64,000 nt of DNA from Gemmatimonadota bacterium (GTDB taxonomy: Bacteria; Gemmatimonadota; Gemmatimonadetes; Gemmatimonadales; Gemmatimonadaceae). The notes under the pieces were generated by a model. It made no database searches, was not told the origin of the DNA, and saw only the letters and a list, made by a program, of their open reading frames with translations. Shown here one piece after another: positions 16,676 through 24,559 of the stretch. Location of the stretch: assembly GCA_016714015.1 (NCBI GenBank), contig JADJNZ010000011.1:62001-126000 (forward strand), in the 5' to 3' direction. The position numbers were made by a program, and so were the translations under genes. The number at the start of each line of letters is the position of its first letter. Position 1 is the stretch's first letter.

Positions 16676-18304
16676 TCAGCCGTCGCGCAGCCAGGCGCGC
16701 ATGAGCTTGGCGGCGACCTCGGGCTGCTGCTCGACCGAGGCGAGGACCTGCTCGCGCATGGGGTTGTTCGGCACGATGATCTGCGGCGCCATGCGCGGCG
16801 CCGCCGGCATCACCGCGTGTGGCTGGCCGGGCGCGTGGGCGCCACCGGCGTGCGGCGGCTGCAGTTGCTGCTGCATCTGCTGCTGGAACTGCTGCTGATA
16901 GGCGGCGTACGCGGCCGGGTTCGCCTGCGGATCGGGCGGCAGGTATCCGGCCATCGCCCCGTCGGCGAGCTGTGCCGTGGAGTCGGCGGGGCGGCTCGCG
17001 GCGCGAAGGGTCATCATCGCGATGATGAACGCGAGCAGGATGCCGAGCGCGCTGAGCGCCGGGCGCTGCACGGTGCGGATCTGCTCGAGCGTCGTCAGCG
17101 GCGGCGCCACGGGAAGCACCGGCTTGGGCGTGAAGGGCAGCATGGTGACGGTCACGACGTCGCCGCGGGCTTCGTCGTAGCCGACGGCGCTCTTCACGAG
17201 TGTCTCGACCTGGCCGCGAAGCGCAGCGGAGTCGACGGGCGCGGCCAGGGCGATGCCGGCGGTCGCCGTGGCCGTATCCGCGACCGGCGGCACCGGCGCG
17301 GCGAGCAGGACGGCCACGGAGAGCCGTTCGATCGTGCCGACCGCGGAGCTCACGTTCTCGGTGGAGACGGTGTTGTCGTATTCGGCCCCGGTCTTCACCT
17401 CCGCCGCCCCGCCGTCGGTGCCCGGGATCACCTCGGACTTCGTCTCCATGGTGACCGCGGCCCGATTGGGGTCGAAGGTCCGCGACTGGCGTTCGATGCG
17501 ATCGAAGGTGAGGGACGCGTTCACCTGCACCCGCGAGTTGCCCGCCCCGAGGATCGGCGCGAGCAGGCGTTCCGCCTTGTCGCGGAGGTTCTTCTCGACC
17601 TCCTGCTGGACGGTGAGCTGGCGGCTGGTGAGCGACGAGATGCTGCCTTCCTCGTCCCCCTCGTTCAGCGTGCGTCCGGCGTCGTCGGAGATGTTGACAT
17701 GATCGCTCGTCAGGCCCGGGACGGCGTTGGCGACCGTCCGTGCGATCCCGCGCACGACCTCCGGACTGATGCCGTCGGAGCCGTTGGGCTCGAGGATGAT
17801 GCTCGCTTCGGCGGGCGGCGGTGCGACGCCGTAGGTGTCGGACTCCCCCAGCACGAGATGCACGCGCGCGCGCGCGATGCCCCGCAGCCCACCGATCGAC
17901 CGCTCGAGCTCGCCTTCGAGGGCGCGTTGCACCTTGATCTGCTTCTCCCGATCGGTCTCGCCGAACACCGAGGTCTCGAAGATCTCCATGCCCGGCCGCC
18001 CGTCGTTCGGCAGCACCCCGGCGCGCGCGAGCGCGACGCGTGCCTTCGGTACTTCGTCCGCCTTCACGAGCACCGTGCTGCCGCCGGCGCCGAGCTTGAA
18101 CTCGATTCCCGCGGCGGTCAGGCGGTCGGTGAGGGTGCCCACGTCGCCGATCGGCACGCTGCCGAAGGCGGGGACCCAGGTGGGCGCACTGGCCCAGCGC
18201 GCGAGGCCGAACACGCCGGCTGCGGCGGCGAGGCCGATGACGAGGATCGCGGCGCGGCGCGGGCCGCCGACGCGGTCGAAGAGGGCGAGCAGGGCGGGAG
18301 GCAT
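16676..18304 (-). CDS. fliF: MS-ring protein FliF
   Basis: 542 residues: a first membrane helix near 20-36, the secretin-like ring modules (PIGDVGTLTDRLTAAGIEFK, then RVALARAGVLPNDGRPGMEI and FGETDREKQIKVQRALEGEL), the central beta-collar region (about 260-360), a second membrane helix near 425 (ALSALGILLAFIIAMMTLRA), and a cytoplasmic tail ending in EQQPEVAAKLMRAWLRDG that fits the FliG-binding end. A Gln/Pro-rich insert (about 465-500) precedes that tail. It follows fliE by 14 bp. Confidence 0.97.
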   Translation of the reverse strand: MPPALLALFDRVGGPRRAAILVIGLAAAAGVFGLARWASAPTWVPAFGSVPIGDVGTLTDRLTAAGIEFKLGAGGSTVLVKADEVPKARVALARAGVLPNDGRPGMEIFETSVFGETDREKQIKVQRALEGELERSIGGLRGIARARVHLVLGESDTYGVAPPPAEASIILEPNGSDGISPEVVRGIARTVANAVPGLTSDHVNISDDAGRTLNEGDEEGSISSLTSRQLTVQQEVEKNLRDKAERLLAPILGAGNSRVQVNASLTFDRIERQSRTFDPNRAAVTMETKSEVIPGTDGGAAEVKTGAEYDNTVSTENVSSAVGTIERLSVAVLLAAPVPPVADTATATAGIALAAPVDSAALRGQVETLVKSAVGYDEARGDVVTVTMLPFTPKPVLPVAPPLTTLEQIRTVQRPALSALGILLAFIIAMMTLRAASRPADSTAQLADGAMAGYLPPDPQANPAAYAAYQQQFQQQMQQQLQPPHAGGAHAPGQPHAVMPAAPRMAPQIIVPNNPMREQVLASVEQQPEVAAKLMRAWLRDG

Positions 18305-18318
18305 CAGGGGGACTCAGC

Positions 18319-18678
18319 TCAGCTCTGCATGTTGATGAGGGAGCGATAGGCTTCGACCACCTTGTTCCGCATCTCGATCGCGAGGTCGAGGGCCAGGCCC
18401 GCTTCCTCGCTCGCCGCCATCACGGAATGGAGATCGACCTGTTCGCCGGCCGCGAAGCGCTCCGCGAGCTCGGCGCCGCGCTCGCGCGTATCCGAGACCT
18501 CGCTGAGGGCCCGGGTGAAGGTGTCCTTGAAGCTGGGACCGACGTCGGCTGCACCACCGCTCGCACCCGCGCCACCCGAACCCGGGAGCACCGGGACGAC
18601 GATCTGCCGCGGTCCGTCCTGGATGCGCGGCGTGACCTGCGAGAAGCTCGAGGAGAGTGAACCGATGGGCGACGTCAT
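18319..18678 (-). CDS. fliE: Hook-basal body complex protein FliE
   Basis: 119 residues. The C-terminal two thirds match FliE: SFKDTFTRALSEVSDTRERG, then HSVMAASEEAGLALDLAIEM and RNKVVEAYRSLINMQ at the end. FliE joins the MS ring to the proximal rod. It lies 7 bp after the unknown gene and 14 bp before fliF. Confidence 0.95.
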   Translation of the reverse strand: MTSPIGSLSSSFSQVTPRIQDGPRQIVVPVLPGSGGAGASGGAADVGPSFKDTFTRALSEVSDTRERGAELAERFAAGEQVDLHSVMAASEEAGLALDLAIEMRNKVVEAYRSLINMQS

Positions 18679-18685
18679 GACGGGC

Positions 18686-19033
18686 TCAGCCGCGGAGGTT
18701 GAGACGGCCGCCGCGCGCGGGAAGCGACGGCGTGGTGGCGATGCGGTGGCCGTAGCTCAGCGGGCCCATCGCATCCTCGCGCGCGAAGAAGGCGCGCTCG
18801 TCGGCGGTGAGGACCTTCCAGAGCTCGGGGTCGGTGCCCTTGGGCGGACGGAGCGCGGACGACTCGTCCGCGGCCGGGGGCTGCGGCGTCCGCTCCACCG
18901 GCGCCGGCGTCGTGCGCGTGGGGAAGGTCGGACGGACCCCGGGCGTCGCGCCGGCGGCGCCGGTGTCGAGGCCGTACGGGGAACGCGAGCTGACGGGGCG
19001 GGGAAGGGGAGCGCCGAGTCCGTTGGTCTGCAT
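18686..19033 (-). CDS. Unknown protein encoded between flgC and fliE
   Basis: 115 residues from ATG 19031-19033 (a TTG five codons earlier is possible). The first 60 residues are Pro/Thr/Arg-rich and look disordered. The second half has a compact segment, GTDPELWKVLTADERAFFAR followed by AMGPLSYGH, that looks like a short conserved peptide. No signal peptide or membrane helix. I do not recognise it. Flanked tightly by flgC (23 bp) and fliE (7 bp), it must be co-transcribed with rod genes, so a role in rod or MS-ring assembly is possible but unsupported by sequence. Confidence 0.7.
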   Translation of the reverse strand: MQTNGLGAPLPRPVSSRSPYGLDTGAAGATPGVRPTFPTRTTPAPVERTPQPPAADESSALRPPKGTDPELWKVLTADERAFFAREDAMGPLSYGHRIATTPSLPARGGRLNLRG

Positions 19034-19056
19034 CGGAGGGGTGTCCAAGGAGGGAG

Positions 19057-19560
19057 TCAGATGTCGATCGCGCGACGGAGCATCGCCTTCATCGAGGAGA
19101 ACGCGGTCGCGTTCGCGTCATACAGGCGGCGCGCTTCCATCAGCGTGACCAGTTCCTGCGTGGGGTCGACGTTCGGGTAGAGGACGTAGCCCTCCGCATC
19201 CGCGTGGGGGTGTCCCGGCTCGTAGACCTTCTCGAATGCGTTGGTCGTGTCTGCGGCGATGCCGGTGACCCGCACGCCACCATTGACGGAAAGGTCCTCT
19301 CCCATCGACTGGGCGATCGGGCCTCCCGTGATCGAGGGTTCCATCGTCACGATCCTCCGTTGGTAGGGCCCGCCGCTGGCGGTGCGCGTGGTCTCGGCGT
19401 TCGCGAGGTTCGCGGACGCGACCTCCATGCGGAGGCGCTGCGCGGAGAGGCCGCTGCTCGAGATCGCGAGGCCGCGGAACATCGCCGGGTCGGGGCGCAG
19501 CGACGAGCGCTTGATGTCGGGCAGCTCGAGCGCGGGGCCGGTGGGGCGGATGGAGGTCAT
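19057..19560 (-). CDS. flgC: Proximal rod protein FlgC
   Basis: The frame gives 167 residues from ATG 19558-19560, with GAGGAT as ribosome site; typical FlgC has about 135-150. FlgC-like sequence starts at residue 27 (MFRGLAISSSGLSAQRLRME, VASANLANAETTRT) and ends with the family tail (NVDPTQELVTLMEARRLYDA, SMKAMLRRAIDI). Residues 1-26 are therefore an extension or the start is the ATG at 19480-19482, which has no ribosome site. It follows flgB by 23 bp. Confidence 0.95.
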   Translation of the reverse strand: MTSIRPTGPALELPDIKRSSLRPDPAMFRGLAISSSGLSAQRLRMEVASANLANAETTRTASGGPYQRRIVTMEPSITGGPIAQSMGEDLSVNGGVRVTGIAADTTNAFEKVYEPGHPHADAEGYVLYPNVDPTQELVTLMEARRLYDANATAFSSMKAMLRRAIDI

Positions 19561-19583
19561 GTCAGTCGATCCTCAGGGGGGAA

Positions 19584-19886
19584 TCAGCGGTCGCGGATCG
19601 CGCTCTTGAGCGAGGCATACGCCTTCTCGAGGAGCTTGGCGGTGGCTTCGAAGCGGAGTTGCTCATCGGCGAGCGCGACCATCTCGGCCTCCACATCGAC
19701 CGGCTCGGTGACGCCGTCGCCCGGCAGCTGCGGGCCCTGTGCCGCCGACGACAGCGCGAAGCCGTCGCCGTTGAGCGAGGCGCGCGCGACGCGCGACTGG
19801 ATCCCGCGCACGCGTTCCTGATTCACATCCAGGGCGCGCTTGAGCGGCGATGCGGTCGTGGTGCGATCGACGAATCCGAAGAGCAT
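19584..19886 (-). CDS. flgB: Short proximal rod protein FlgB
   Basis: 100 residues from ATG 19884-19886, preceded by GGAGG at good spacing. FlgB is usually 125-140 residues. The start (SPLKRALDVNQERVRGIQSR) and end (VDVEAEMVALADEQLRFEAT, AYASLKSAIRD) fit FlgB. The conserved ANNxANxxTPGYKA rod motif is not recognisable: that region reads VARASLNGDGFALSS. So it is a reduced and divergent FlgB, called from its C-terminal helix and its position before flgC. It heads the flgB-fliH operon behind a sigma-54-type promoter. Confidence 0.85.
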   Translation of the reverse strand: MLFGFVDRTTTASPLKRALDVNQERVRGIQSRVARASLNGDGFALSSAAQGPQLPGDGVTEPVDVEAEMVALADEQLRFEATAKLLEKAYASLKSAIRDR

Positions 19887-19953
19887 CTGGCCTCCGCGGA
19901 GCAGGTCGGTCAGGCGGGATTGCCGGAACGCACCACTCCTCGGTGATGCATAA

Positions 19954-19969
19954 GGCAGGGCGCGGGCCA
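19954..19969 (-). promoter_or_regulatory. Sigma-54-type promoter upstream of flgB
   Basis: Minus strand TGGCCCGCGCCCTGCC followed by TTA, with GG/GC at exact -24/-12 spacing; it closely resembles the fliL element. The predicted start is about 19943, giving a 57-base leader. Confidence 0.6.
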
Positions 19970-20083
19970 AACTCCCCAACGGGCGGCGTCGCCTCGGATG
20001 TGCTCTTTCAAGTTGTTATTGGACAACGACTTGTCGCACGCTCAGCGCGCGCCGGACAGCTCACGGCGGCGGGGTACGATGCT

Positions 20084-20098
20084 CGGCAGTTCTTGCCG
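20084..20098. promoter_or_regulatory. Enhancer-like palindrome D (flgB)
   Basis: CGGCA-GTTCT-TGCCG, exact inverted repeat centred about 148 bp upstream of the predicted flgB start and 55 bp from the end of the activator gene. A half-site (TGCCG at 20112-20116) follows 18 bp further. Confidence 0.6.
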
Positions 20099-20115
20099 GG
20101 AGTGCGGAGATTGCC

Positions 20116-20147
20116 GTCCGCGCGTCCGGCGGACGACGAACGCGGAC
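20116..20147 (-). terminator. Possible nested hairpin after the activator gene
   Basis: Outer arms GTCCGCG/CGCGGAC and inner arms GTCC/GGAC, 6 bp beyond the activator stop codon on the minus strand. It would insulate the flgB promoter from read-through. Confidence 0.35.
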
Positions 20148-20152
20148 GAACC

Positions 20153-21583
20153 CTACTCTTCCTTGCCGGCCGCGTTCAGCTTATGCCGCAACGTGCGGAC
20201 GCTCATGTTGAGCAGCGTGGCCGCCTTGGTGCGGTTGCCGCCCGCCCGTTGAAGCGCCTCGTCGATGAGCAGTTCCTCCGCGACGACGACGTCGAGCGAC
20301 GGCAGCCAGAAGCCGTTCGGGTCGGTCGGCACGGGTGTCGCGCCGGGGATGGGGGCCGCGACCGGCCGAATGATCGGCGTTCCCTTCATGGGCGTCGGCC
20401 CACCGCCGACGACGAGTCCGAGGCGCGCCGAGTCGAAGTGGTGCGGCTGGAGGATCGCGTCGGGAGAGAGGATCACCGCCCGCTCGATGGTGTGCTGGAG
20501 CTCGCGCACGTTGCCCGGCCACGCGTAGTCCTGCAGGAGCTGGATCGCCGCCGGGCTGATCCCATCGAACGGATGCCCGCTCTCCTTCGCCGTCTTGAGC
20601 GCGAAGCGATAGGCGAGGACGGCGATGTCGTCCCGGCGCTCGCGGAGCGGCGGGATCCGGATGGGGATGACCGACAGTCTATAGAAGAGGTCCTGGCGGA
20701 ACCGCCCTTCGGCGGACTCCAGCGCGAGGTCCCGATTGGTGGTGGCGACGATGCGCACGTCGACGGTGATGGGGCTCGTGCCGCCCACCCGCTCGAAGCG
20801 CTGCTCCTGCAGGACGCGCAGCAGCTTGGCTTGGAGATCGAGGCGCATCTCCGAGATCTCGTCCAGGAGCAGGGTGCCGCCGTCGGCGCGCTCGAAGGCG
20901 CCCTCCACCCGCTTGAGCGCCCCGGTGAAGGCGCCCTTCTCGTGCCCGAAGAGGGCGGACTCGACGAGGTTCTCGGGGATCGCCGCGCAGTTGAGCTGGA
21001 TGAAGGGGCGGTCGCGGCGCGGGCTCTGCTCGTGCAGCGCACGAGCGGCCAACTCCTTGCCAGTGCCCGACTCGCCCTGCAGGAGGACGGTCGCGCGGGT
21101 GGGGGCGGCGGTCGCGATCACGTTCAGCATCTGCCGGATCTGCGGCGAATCGCCGATGATCTGGCGCTCGTGGCGAAGTGCCATCACCTCGCGGCGGAGC
21201 GACTCGTTCTCCCGGCGGAGGCGTGAGAGTTCGAGCGCGGCACTGACGGCCACTTCGAGCTGGTCGGCCCGCACCGGCTTGGTGATGTAGTCCACTGCCC
21301 CGGCCTTGATGGCCGCGACCGCGTGCTCGATGGAACCGTGCCCGGTGAGCATGATGACCGGGACGTCGCTCCCTTCCTCCCGCAGGTACTCCAGGAACTC
21401 GAGCCCGGTCATGCCGGGCATCCGGTGGTCGAGGATGATGAGGTCGAGCGACTCCCGCTGCAGCACGCCGAGCGCTTCCGGGATGTTGGACGCGCCGTAC
21501 GGCGTGTGTCCCATCCGGAAGAGCGTGTCGTGGAGGATCGCGCCGACCGTGGGATCGTCGTCGACGAACAGGATGTGCGCCAT
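20153..21583 (-). CDS. NtrC/FlbD-type sigma-54-dependent response regulator
   Basis: 476 residues from ATG 21581-21583. Residues 1-120 are a receiver with Asp8/9 pocket and phospho-acceptor Asp52 (LIILDHRMPG), Thr80 and Lys102. Residues 143-380 are the AAA+ domain: Walker A GESGTGKE (from 170), the sigma-54 contact loop GAFTGA at 217-222, Walker B GGTLLLDE at 235-242. The C-terminal 35 residues form a Fis-type helix-turn-helix (DEALQRAGGNRTKAATLLNM). This is the FlrC/FlbD/NtrC architecture. Its place beside flgB and flgL, with four sigma-54-type promoters and repeated palindromes on this arm, makes it the likely master activator of the body and hook genes. Its cognate kinase is not evident among the neighbouring genes. 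Confidence 0.93.
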   Translation of the reverse strand: MAHILFVDDDPTVGAILHDTLFRMGHTPYGASNIPEALGVLQRESLDLIILDHRMPGMTGLEFLEYLREEGSDVPVIMLTGHGSIEHAVAAIKAGAVDYITKPVRADQLEVAVSAALELSRLRRENESLRREVMALRHERQIIGDSPQIRQMLNVIATAAPTRATVLLQGESGTGKELAARALHEQSPRRDRPFIQLNCAAIPENLVESALFGHEKGAFTGALKRVEGAFERADGGTLLLDEISEMRLDLQAKLLRVLQEQRFERVGGTSPITVDVRIVATTNRDLALESAEGRFRQDLFYRLSVIPIRIPPLRERRDDIAVLAYRFALKTAKESGHPFDGISPAAIQLLQDYAWPGNVRELQHTIERAVILSPDAILQPHHFDSARLGLVVGGGPTPMKGTPIIRPVAAPIPGATPVPTDPNGFWLPSLDVVVAEELLIDEALQRAGGNRTKAATLLNMSVRTLRHKLNAAGKEE

Positions 21584-21606
21584 CGGGAGATGCGGGGTTG
21601 CAGGGC

Positions 21607-21633
21607 TCAAGTGCGGGGCGAGCGGGCCGACAC
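21607..21633 (+). promoter_or_regulatory. Sigma-28 (FliA) promoter upstream of flgL
   Basis: TCAAGTGC-N11-GCCGACAC fits the FliA form TAAAGTTT-N11-GCCGATAA with exact spacing. The leader to flgL is about 95 bases. It starts 23 bp from the divergent activator start codon. A CGGCAAGGTG half-palindrome, identical to 10 bases of site C, lies downstream at 21658-21667. Confidence 0.65.
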
Positions 21634-21734
21634 TCACAGCATGGACGTGTAGCCACGCGGCAAGGTGACCGCGGGGCGCGTGCCCGTTCATAAGGTAGCC
21701 CCAAGCTCTCTCCCTCGGCATCCCGGGTGGCCCC

Positions 21735-22637
21735 ATGCGCGTCACGAGCAACCTCCTCGTGCGAGACCAACTGACGGCCCTGCAATCCTCTGCCCAGGCG
21801 ATGGTCCGGGCGCAGGCGCAGGTCACGTCCGGCAAGCGGATGATGGCAGGGTCGGATGACCCGGTCGGCAGCCGTGACGTGATGGCGGCCGACGGTCGCC
21901 TCCGGGCGATCACGCAGTACCGGCGCGGCCTCGACACGGCCAAGGGCCGGTTGGCGCTGCAGGACCAGGTGATGACGCAGGTCACCTCCCTCCTGACCCG
22001 CGCGCAGGAACTGACCGTCGCCGCGGCCACCGACACGATCGACGCCAACTCGCGTGCGACGATCCAGAAGGAGGTCGAGGGGATGTTCAACGAGCTCGTC
22101 GCGCTCGCGAACACCTCGGTCGAGGGCGAGTACCTCTTCGGCGGGCACCGCGTGACGGAGCGGCCGTTCGAGGTGACGGGCACCGGCGCCACGATGACGT
22201 ACACGACCACCGGCGCGGCCGGCGACCGGCCGATCGAGGTCGATGCGGGCCGGACGATCATCCCGACCGATGACGGGGCGACGCTCTTCCTCGACACGGG
22301 CGTGCTCGATGCGGTGCGCGACCTCGCGGTGGAACTCGCGGGTCCGGCGAGCGCCGGCAACACCGCGTTGCGCGCCGTCGGGCAGACGCTCACTGCCTCG
22401 TTCGACGCCGTGCAGGAACGCGTGGGGGCGCTCGGCGCACGCGCGAGCACCATGGACCTGGTGGGCGCCAACCTCGATGCGTTCGAGGGGAGCCTGCAGG
22501 CCTTCCGATCCCAGATCTCCGAGGTGGACTTCGAGGCTGCGGCCGTCGAGCTCATCTCGCGCCAGAACGCCTACCAGTCGGCCCTGCTCGCGAGCAGCAA
22601 GGTGCTTGGCCTCAACCTCTCGGACTACCTGCGATGA
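21735..22637 (+). CDS. flgL: Hook-filament junction protein FlgL
   Basis: 300 residues. Flagellin-like ends: RVTSNLLVRDQLTALQSSAQ with TSGKRMMAGSDDPVGSRDV at the N-terminus and VELISRQNAYQSALLASSKV, then LGLNLSDYL, at the C-terminus. The middle contains the FlgL loop EYLFGGHRVTERPF. FlgL sits between hook and filament. Its usual partner gene flgK is not in the window. It overlaps fliW by ATGA. Confidence 0.95.
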   Translation: MRVTSNLLVRDQLTALQSSAQAMVRAQAQVTSGKRMMAGSDDPVGSRDVMAADGRLRAITQYRRGLDTAKGRLALQDQVMTQVTSLLTRAQELTVAAATDTIDANSRATIQKEVEGMFNELVALANTSVEGEYLFGGHRVTERPFEVTGTGATMTYTTTGAAGDRPIEVDAGRTIIPTDDGATLFLDTGVLDAVRDLAVELAGPASAGNTALRAVGQTLTASFDAVQERVGALGARASTMDLVGANLDAFEGSLQAFRSQISEVDFEAAAVELISRQNAYQSALLASSKVLGLNLSDYLR

Positions 22638-23236
22638 CGGCGACCGCGCCCGACCTGATGGACCGTTCCTCCGGCACCCCGTCGCGCCGCGCGAGCGATC
22701 GTGCGAACGAGCGCGCGATCGAGCGGCCGACGATGCACAAGATGCGGCGCACGAAGCTGCGGTCGCAGCTGCTGGGCGAGCTCATCGTGGACGAGGATGC
22801 GATCCTCGAGTTCCCCGACGGGCTGTTCGGCTTCGCGAGCTGCAAGCGCTGGGTGCTCGTGGGCGCGGGGAAGCCGGGATGGTGCTGGCTGCACGCGATG
22901 GATCATCCGGCGCTCGCGTTCCTGCTCGTCGATCCGTTCGATGCGTATCCGGAGTTCGCGGTGACGCTCACGCCGCAGGACCTCGCGGCGCTCGGCGTCT
23001 CCAGCGCGACGCAGGTGGGCGTCTTCGCGATCGTCACGCTGCCGCGCGCGGCGGGCGAGGCGATGACGGCGAACCTGCAGGGTCCGGTGGCGATCGCCGC
23101 CTCGTCGCGGCGCGGCCGGCAGCTCGTGCTGGGCGATGCGCGTTTCGCCGCGCGCGCGCCCTTGACGGTGTCACACGGTGCGACGGCGACACCGCTCGCT
23201 CAAGTCCTGCGCGAAGCCGACGACACTGAAGCGTGA
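22634..23236 (+). CDS. fliW: Flagellar assembly factor FliW
   Basis: 200 residues, of which about 55 form an N-terminal, Arg-rich extension not normal for FliW (about 145 residues). The core shows the family motifs ILEFPDGLFGF and NLQGPVAI. FliW binds both flagellin and the translation repressor CsrA, so that flagellin is made only when it is being exported. csrA usually neighbours fliW, but none is seen here. It is translationally coupled to flgL, and its 3' end carries the fliC sigma-28 promoter. Confidence 0.93.
   Translation: MTATAPDLMDRSSGTPSRRASDRANERAIERPTMHKMRRTKLRSQLLGELIVDEDAILEFPDGLFGFASCKRWVLVGAGKPGWCWLHAMDHPALAFLLVDPFDAYPEFAVTLTPQDLAALGVSSATQVGVFAIVTLPRAAGEAMTANLQGPVAIAASSRRGRQLVLGDARFAARAPLTVSHGATATPLAQVLREADDTEA
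23200..23226 (+). promoter_or_regulatory. Sigma-28 (FliA) promoter of fliC
   Basis: TCAAGTCC-N11-GACGACAC, continuing CTGAA, within the end of fliW. It aligns base for base with the flgM promoter (same 26-base register, both ending ACTGAA). The predicted leader is about 80 bases. Confidence 0.65.
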
Positions 23237-23243
23237 AGTCGAA

Positions 23244-23261
23244 GACGGGTGTTCGCCCGTC
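23244..23261 (+). promoter_or_regulatory. Hairpin in the fliC leader
   Basis: GACGGG-TGTTCG-CCCGTC: a 6-bp stem with a 6-base loop in the 5' leader, 54 bp before the start codon. The ribosome site just before fliC (AAGGGAGGAAC) holds two GGA triplets of the kind CsrA binds. Together with fliW next door, this suggests post-transcriptional control, by analogy with the Bacillus hag leader. Confidence 0.4.
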
Positions 23262-23314
23262 ACGAAAGGGAGCACGGACGCTCCACTCAACGTTCCAAGG
23301 GAGGAACACCAGCA

Positions 23315-24439
23315 ATGCGTATCAACACGAACGTCTCCGCGAACGATGCCTCGCGCAACCTCTCGCGCGTGAATGCTGACGTCGCGGGCTCGATGGCGAA
23401 GCTGTCGTCGGGCTTCCGCATCAACAAGGCGGGCGATGACGCCGCCGGCCTCGGCATCGCGAACAAGCTCCGCGCCGACACCCGCGCCCTCTCGCAGGCC
23501 GCGAAGAACGCCGAGCAGGCCAACTCGCTGCTCTCCGTCGCGGAAGGCGGCCTCCAGACCGTCGGCAAGATCCTCGAGCGCATGAAGGAGCTCGCCACGC
23601 AGTCGGCCTCGGACAACACCGATGCGGACGGCCGCACGGCGATCCAGGCGGAGTTCACCGCGCTGCGCACCGAGATCAGCAAGATCGTGACGACCACGAA
23701 GTTCCAGGGCAAGACGCTGCTCGACGGCGGCTTCGGCAACGCGGTCGACACCGGCGCGGCCTCGACGGCCCTCGCCGCCGGCACCGGCGTCTTCTCGGCG
23801 ACGATCAACGGCACCGCCGCGGACGACTACGACATCACGCAGACCGCGAACGGCTCGATGACCATCACGAACGGCTCGGGCGTCACGCAGACCGTCACTG
23901 GCCTCGTGGCCGGCCGTCAGACGGTCACGTTCGACCAGTTCGGCCTCACCCTCGAGCTCGACGCGAACTTCGATGAGACCACCGCCACGGGTTCGGCGGA
24001 TGGCACGACGATCCAGGTGGACGCGGGCGCCGCGGGTGGCGCGTTCATGGTCCGCTCGTCGGGCGCCTACACCTCCGACGACCTCATCACGCTCGACAAC
24101 GTCGACGTGACCGTCGCGACGCTCGGCATCGACACCGACACGCTGGCGACCTCCACCGGCGCGCAGACGGCGCTGAGCAACATCGACGACGCGATCGAGG
24201 TCGTCAACGGCTCGCTGGGCGACGTCGGCGCGGCGCAGAACCGCATCGGCTACGCGCTCGAGAACGTCAAGGCGCAGATCTCGAACTTCACGGCCGCCGA
24301 GTCGGTCATCCGTGACGTCGACATGGCCGAGGAGATGACGAAGTTCTCGAAGAACCAGATCCTCTCGCAGGCCGGCACGGCGATGCTGGCGCAGGCGAAC
24401 CAGTCGGCGCAGGGCATCCTGCAGCTGCTTCGTGGTTGA
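23315..24439 (+). CDS. fliC: Flagellin FliC
   Basis: 374 residues from ATG 23315 with a strong GGGAGGAA site. N-terminal D0/D1: MRINTNVSANDASRNLSRVN, KLSSGFRINKAGDDAAGLGI, and C-terminal ENVKAQISNFTAAESVIRD with SQAGTAMLAQANQSAQGIL. The central variable domain (about 165-290) is short and Thr/Gly/Asp-rich. It is the only flagellin in the window and is monocistronic: its own sigma-28 promoter in front and a perfect 15-bp hairpin behind. Confidence 0.98.
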   Translation: MRINTNVSANDASRNLSRVNADVAGSMAKLSSGFRINKAGDDAAGLGIANKLRADTRALSQAAKNAEQANSLLSVAEGGLQTVGKILERMKELATQSASDNTDADGRTAIQAEFTALRTEISKIVTTTKFQGKTLLDGGFGNAVDTGAASTALAAGTGVFSATINGTAADDYDITQTANGSMTITNGSGVTQTVTGLVAGRQTVTFDQFGLTLELDANFDETTATGSADGTTIQVDAGAAGGAFMVRSSGAYTSDDLITLDNVDVTVATLGIDTDTLATSTGAQTALSNIDDAIEVVNGSLGDVGAAQNRIGYALENVKAQISNFTAAESVIRDVDMAEEMTKFSKNQILSQAGTAMLAQANQSAQGILQLLRG

Positions 24440-24503
24440 TCCACTTGGACCGGACGGGGGCGGCGATCCCGCCGCCACCGCCCCGGCCATGGTCTGACCC
24501 GTC

Positions 24504-24537
24504 GCCCGCATCGCCGAGTCCGCTCGGCGATGCGGGC
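24504..24537 (+). terminator. Terminator hairpin after fliC
   Basis: Perfect 15-bp stem (GCCCGCATCGCCGAG and its complement) with a 4-base loop, 65 bp after the fliC stop and 22 bp before fliD. No T-run. It probably limits read-through of very abundant flagellin mRNA into fliD. Confidence 0.75.
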
Positions 24538-24559
24538 CGACGGCCATCCAGGAGTTCCC

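Noticed and set aside
24530..24559. ATG at 24530 as the fliD start
   Set aside because: It lies inside the fliC terminator hairpin and has no ribosome site; GTG 24560 has AGGAG at 5-base spacing.
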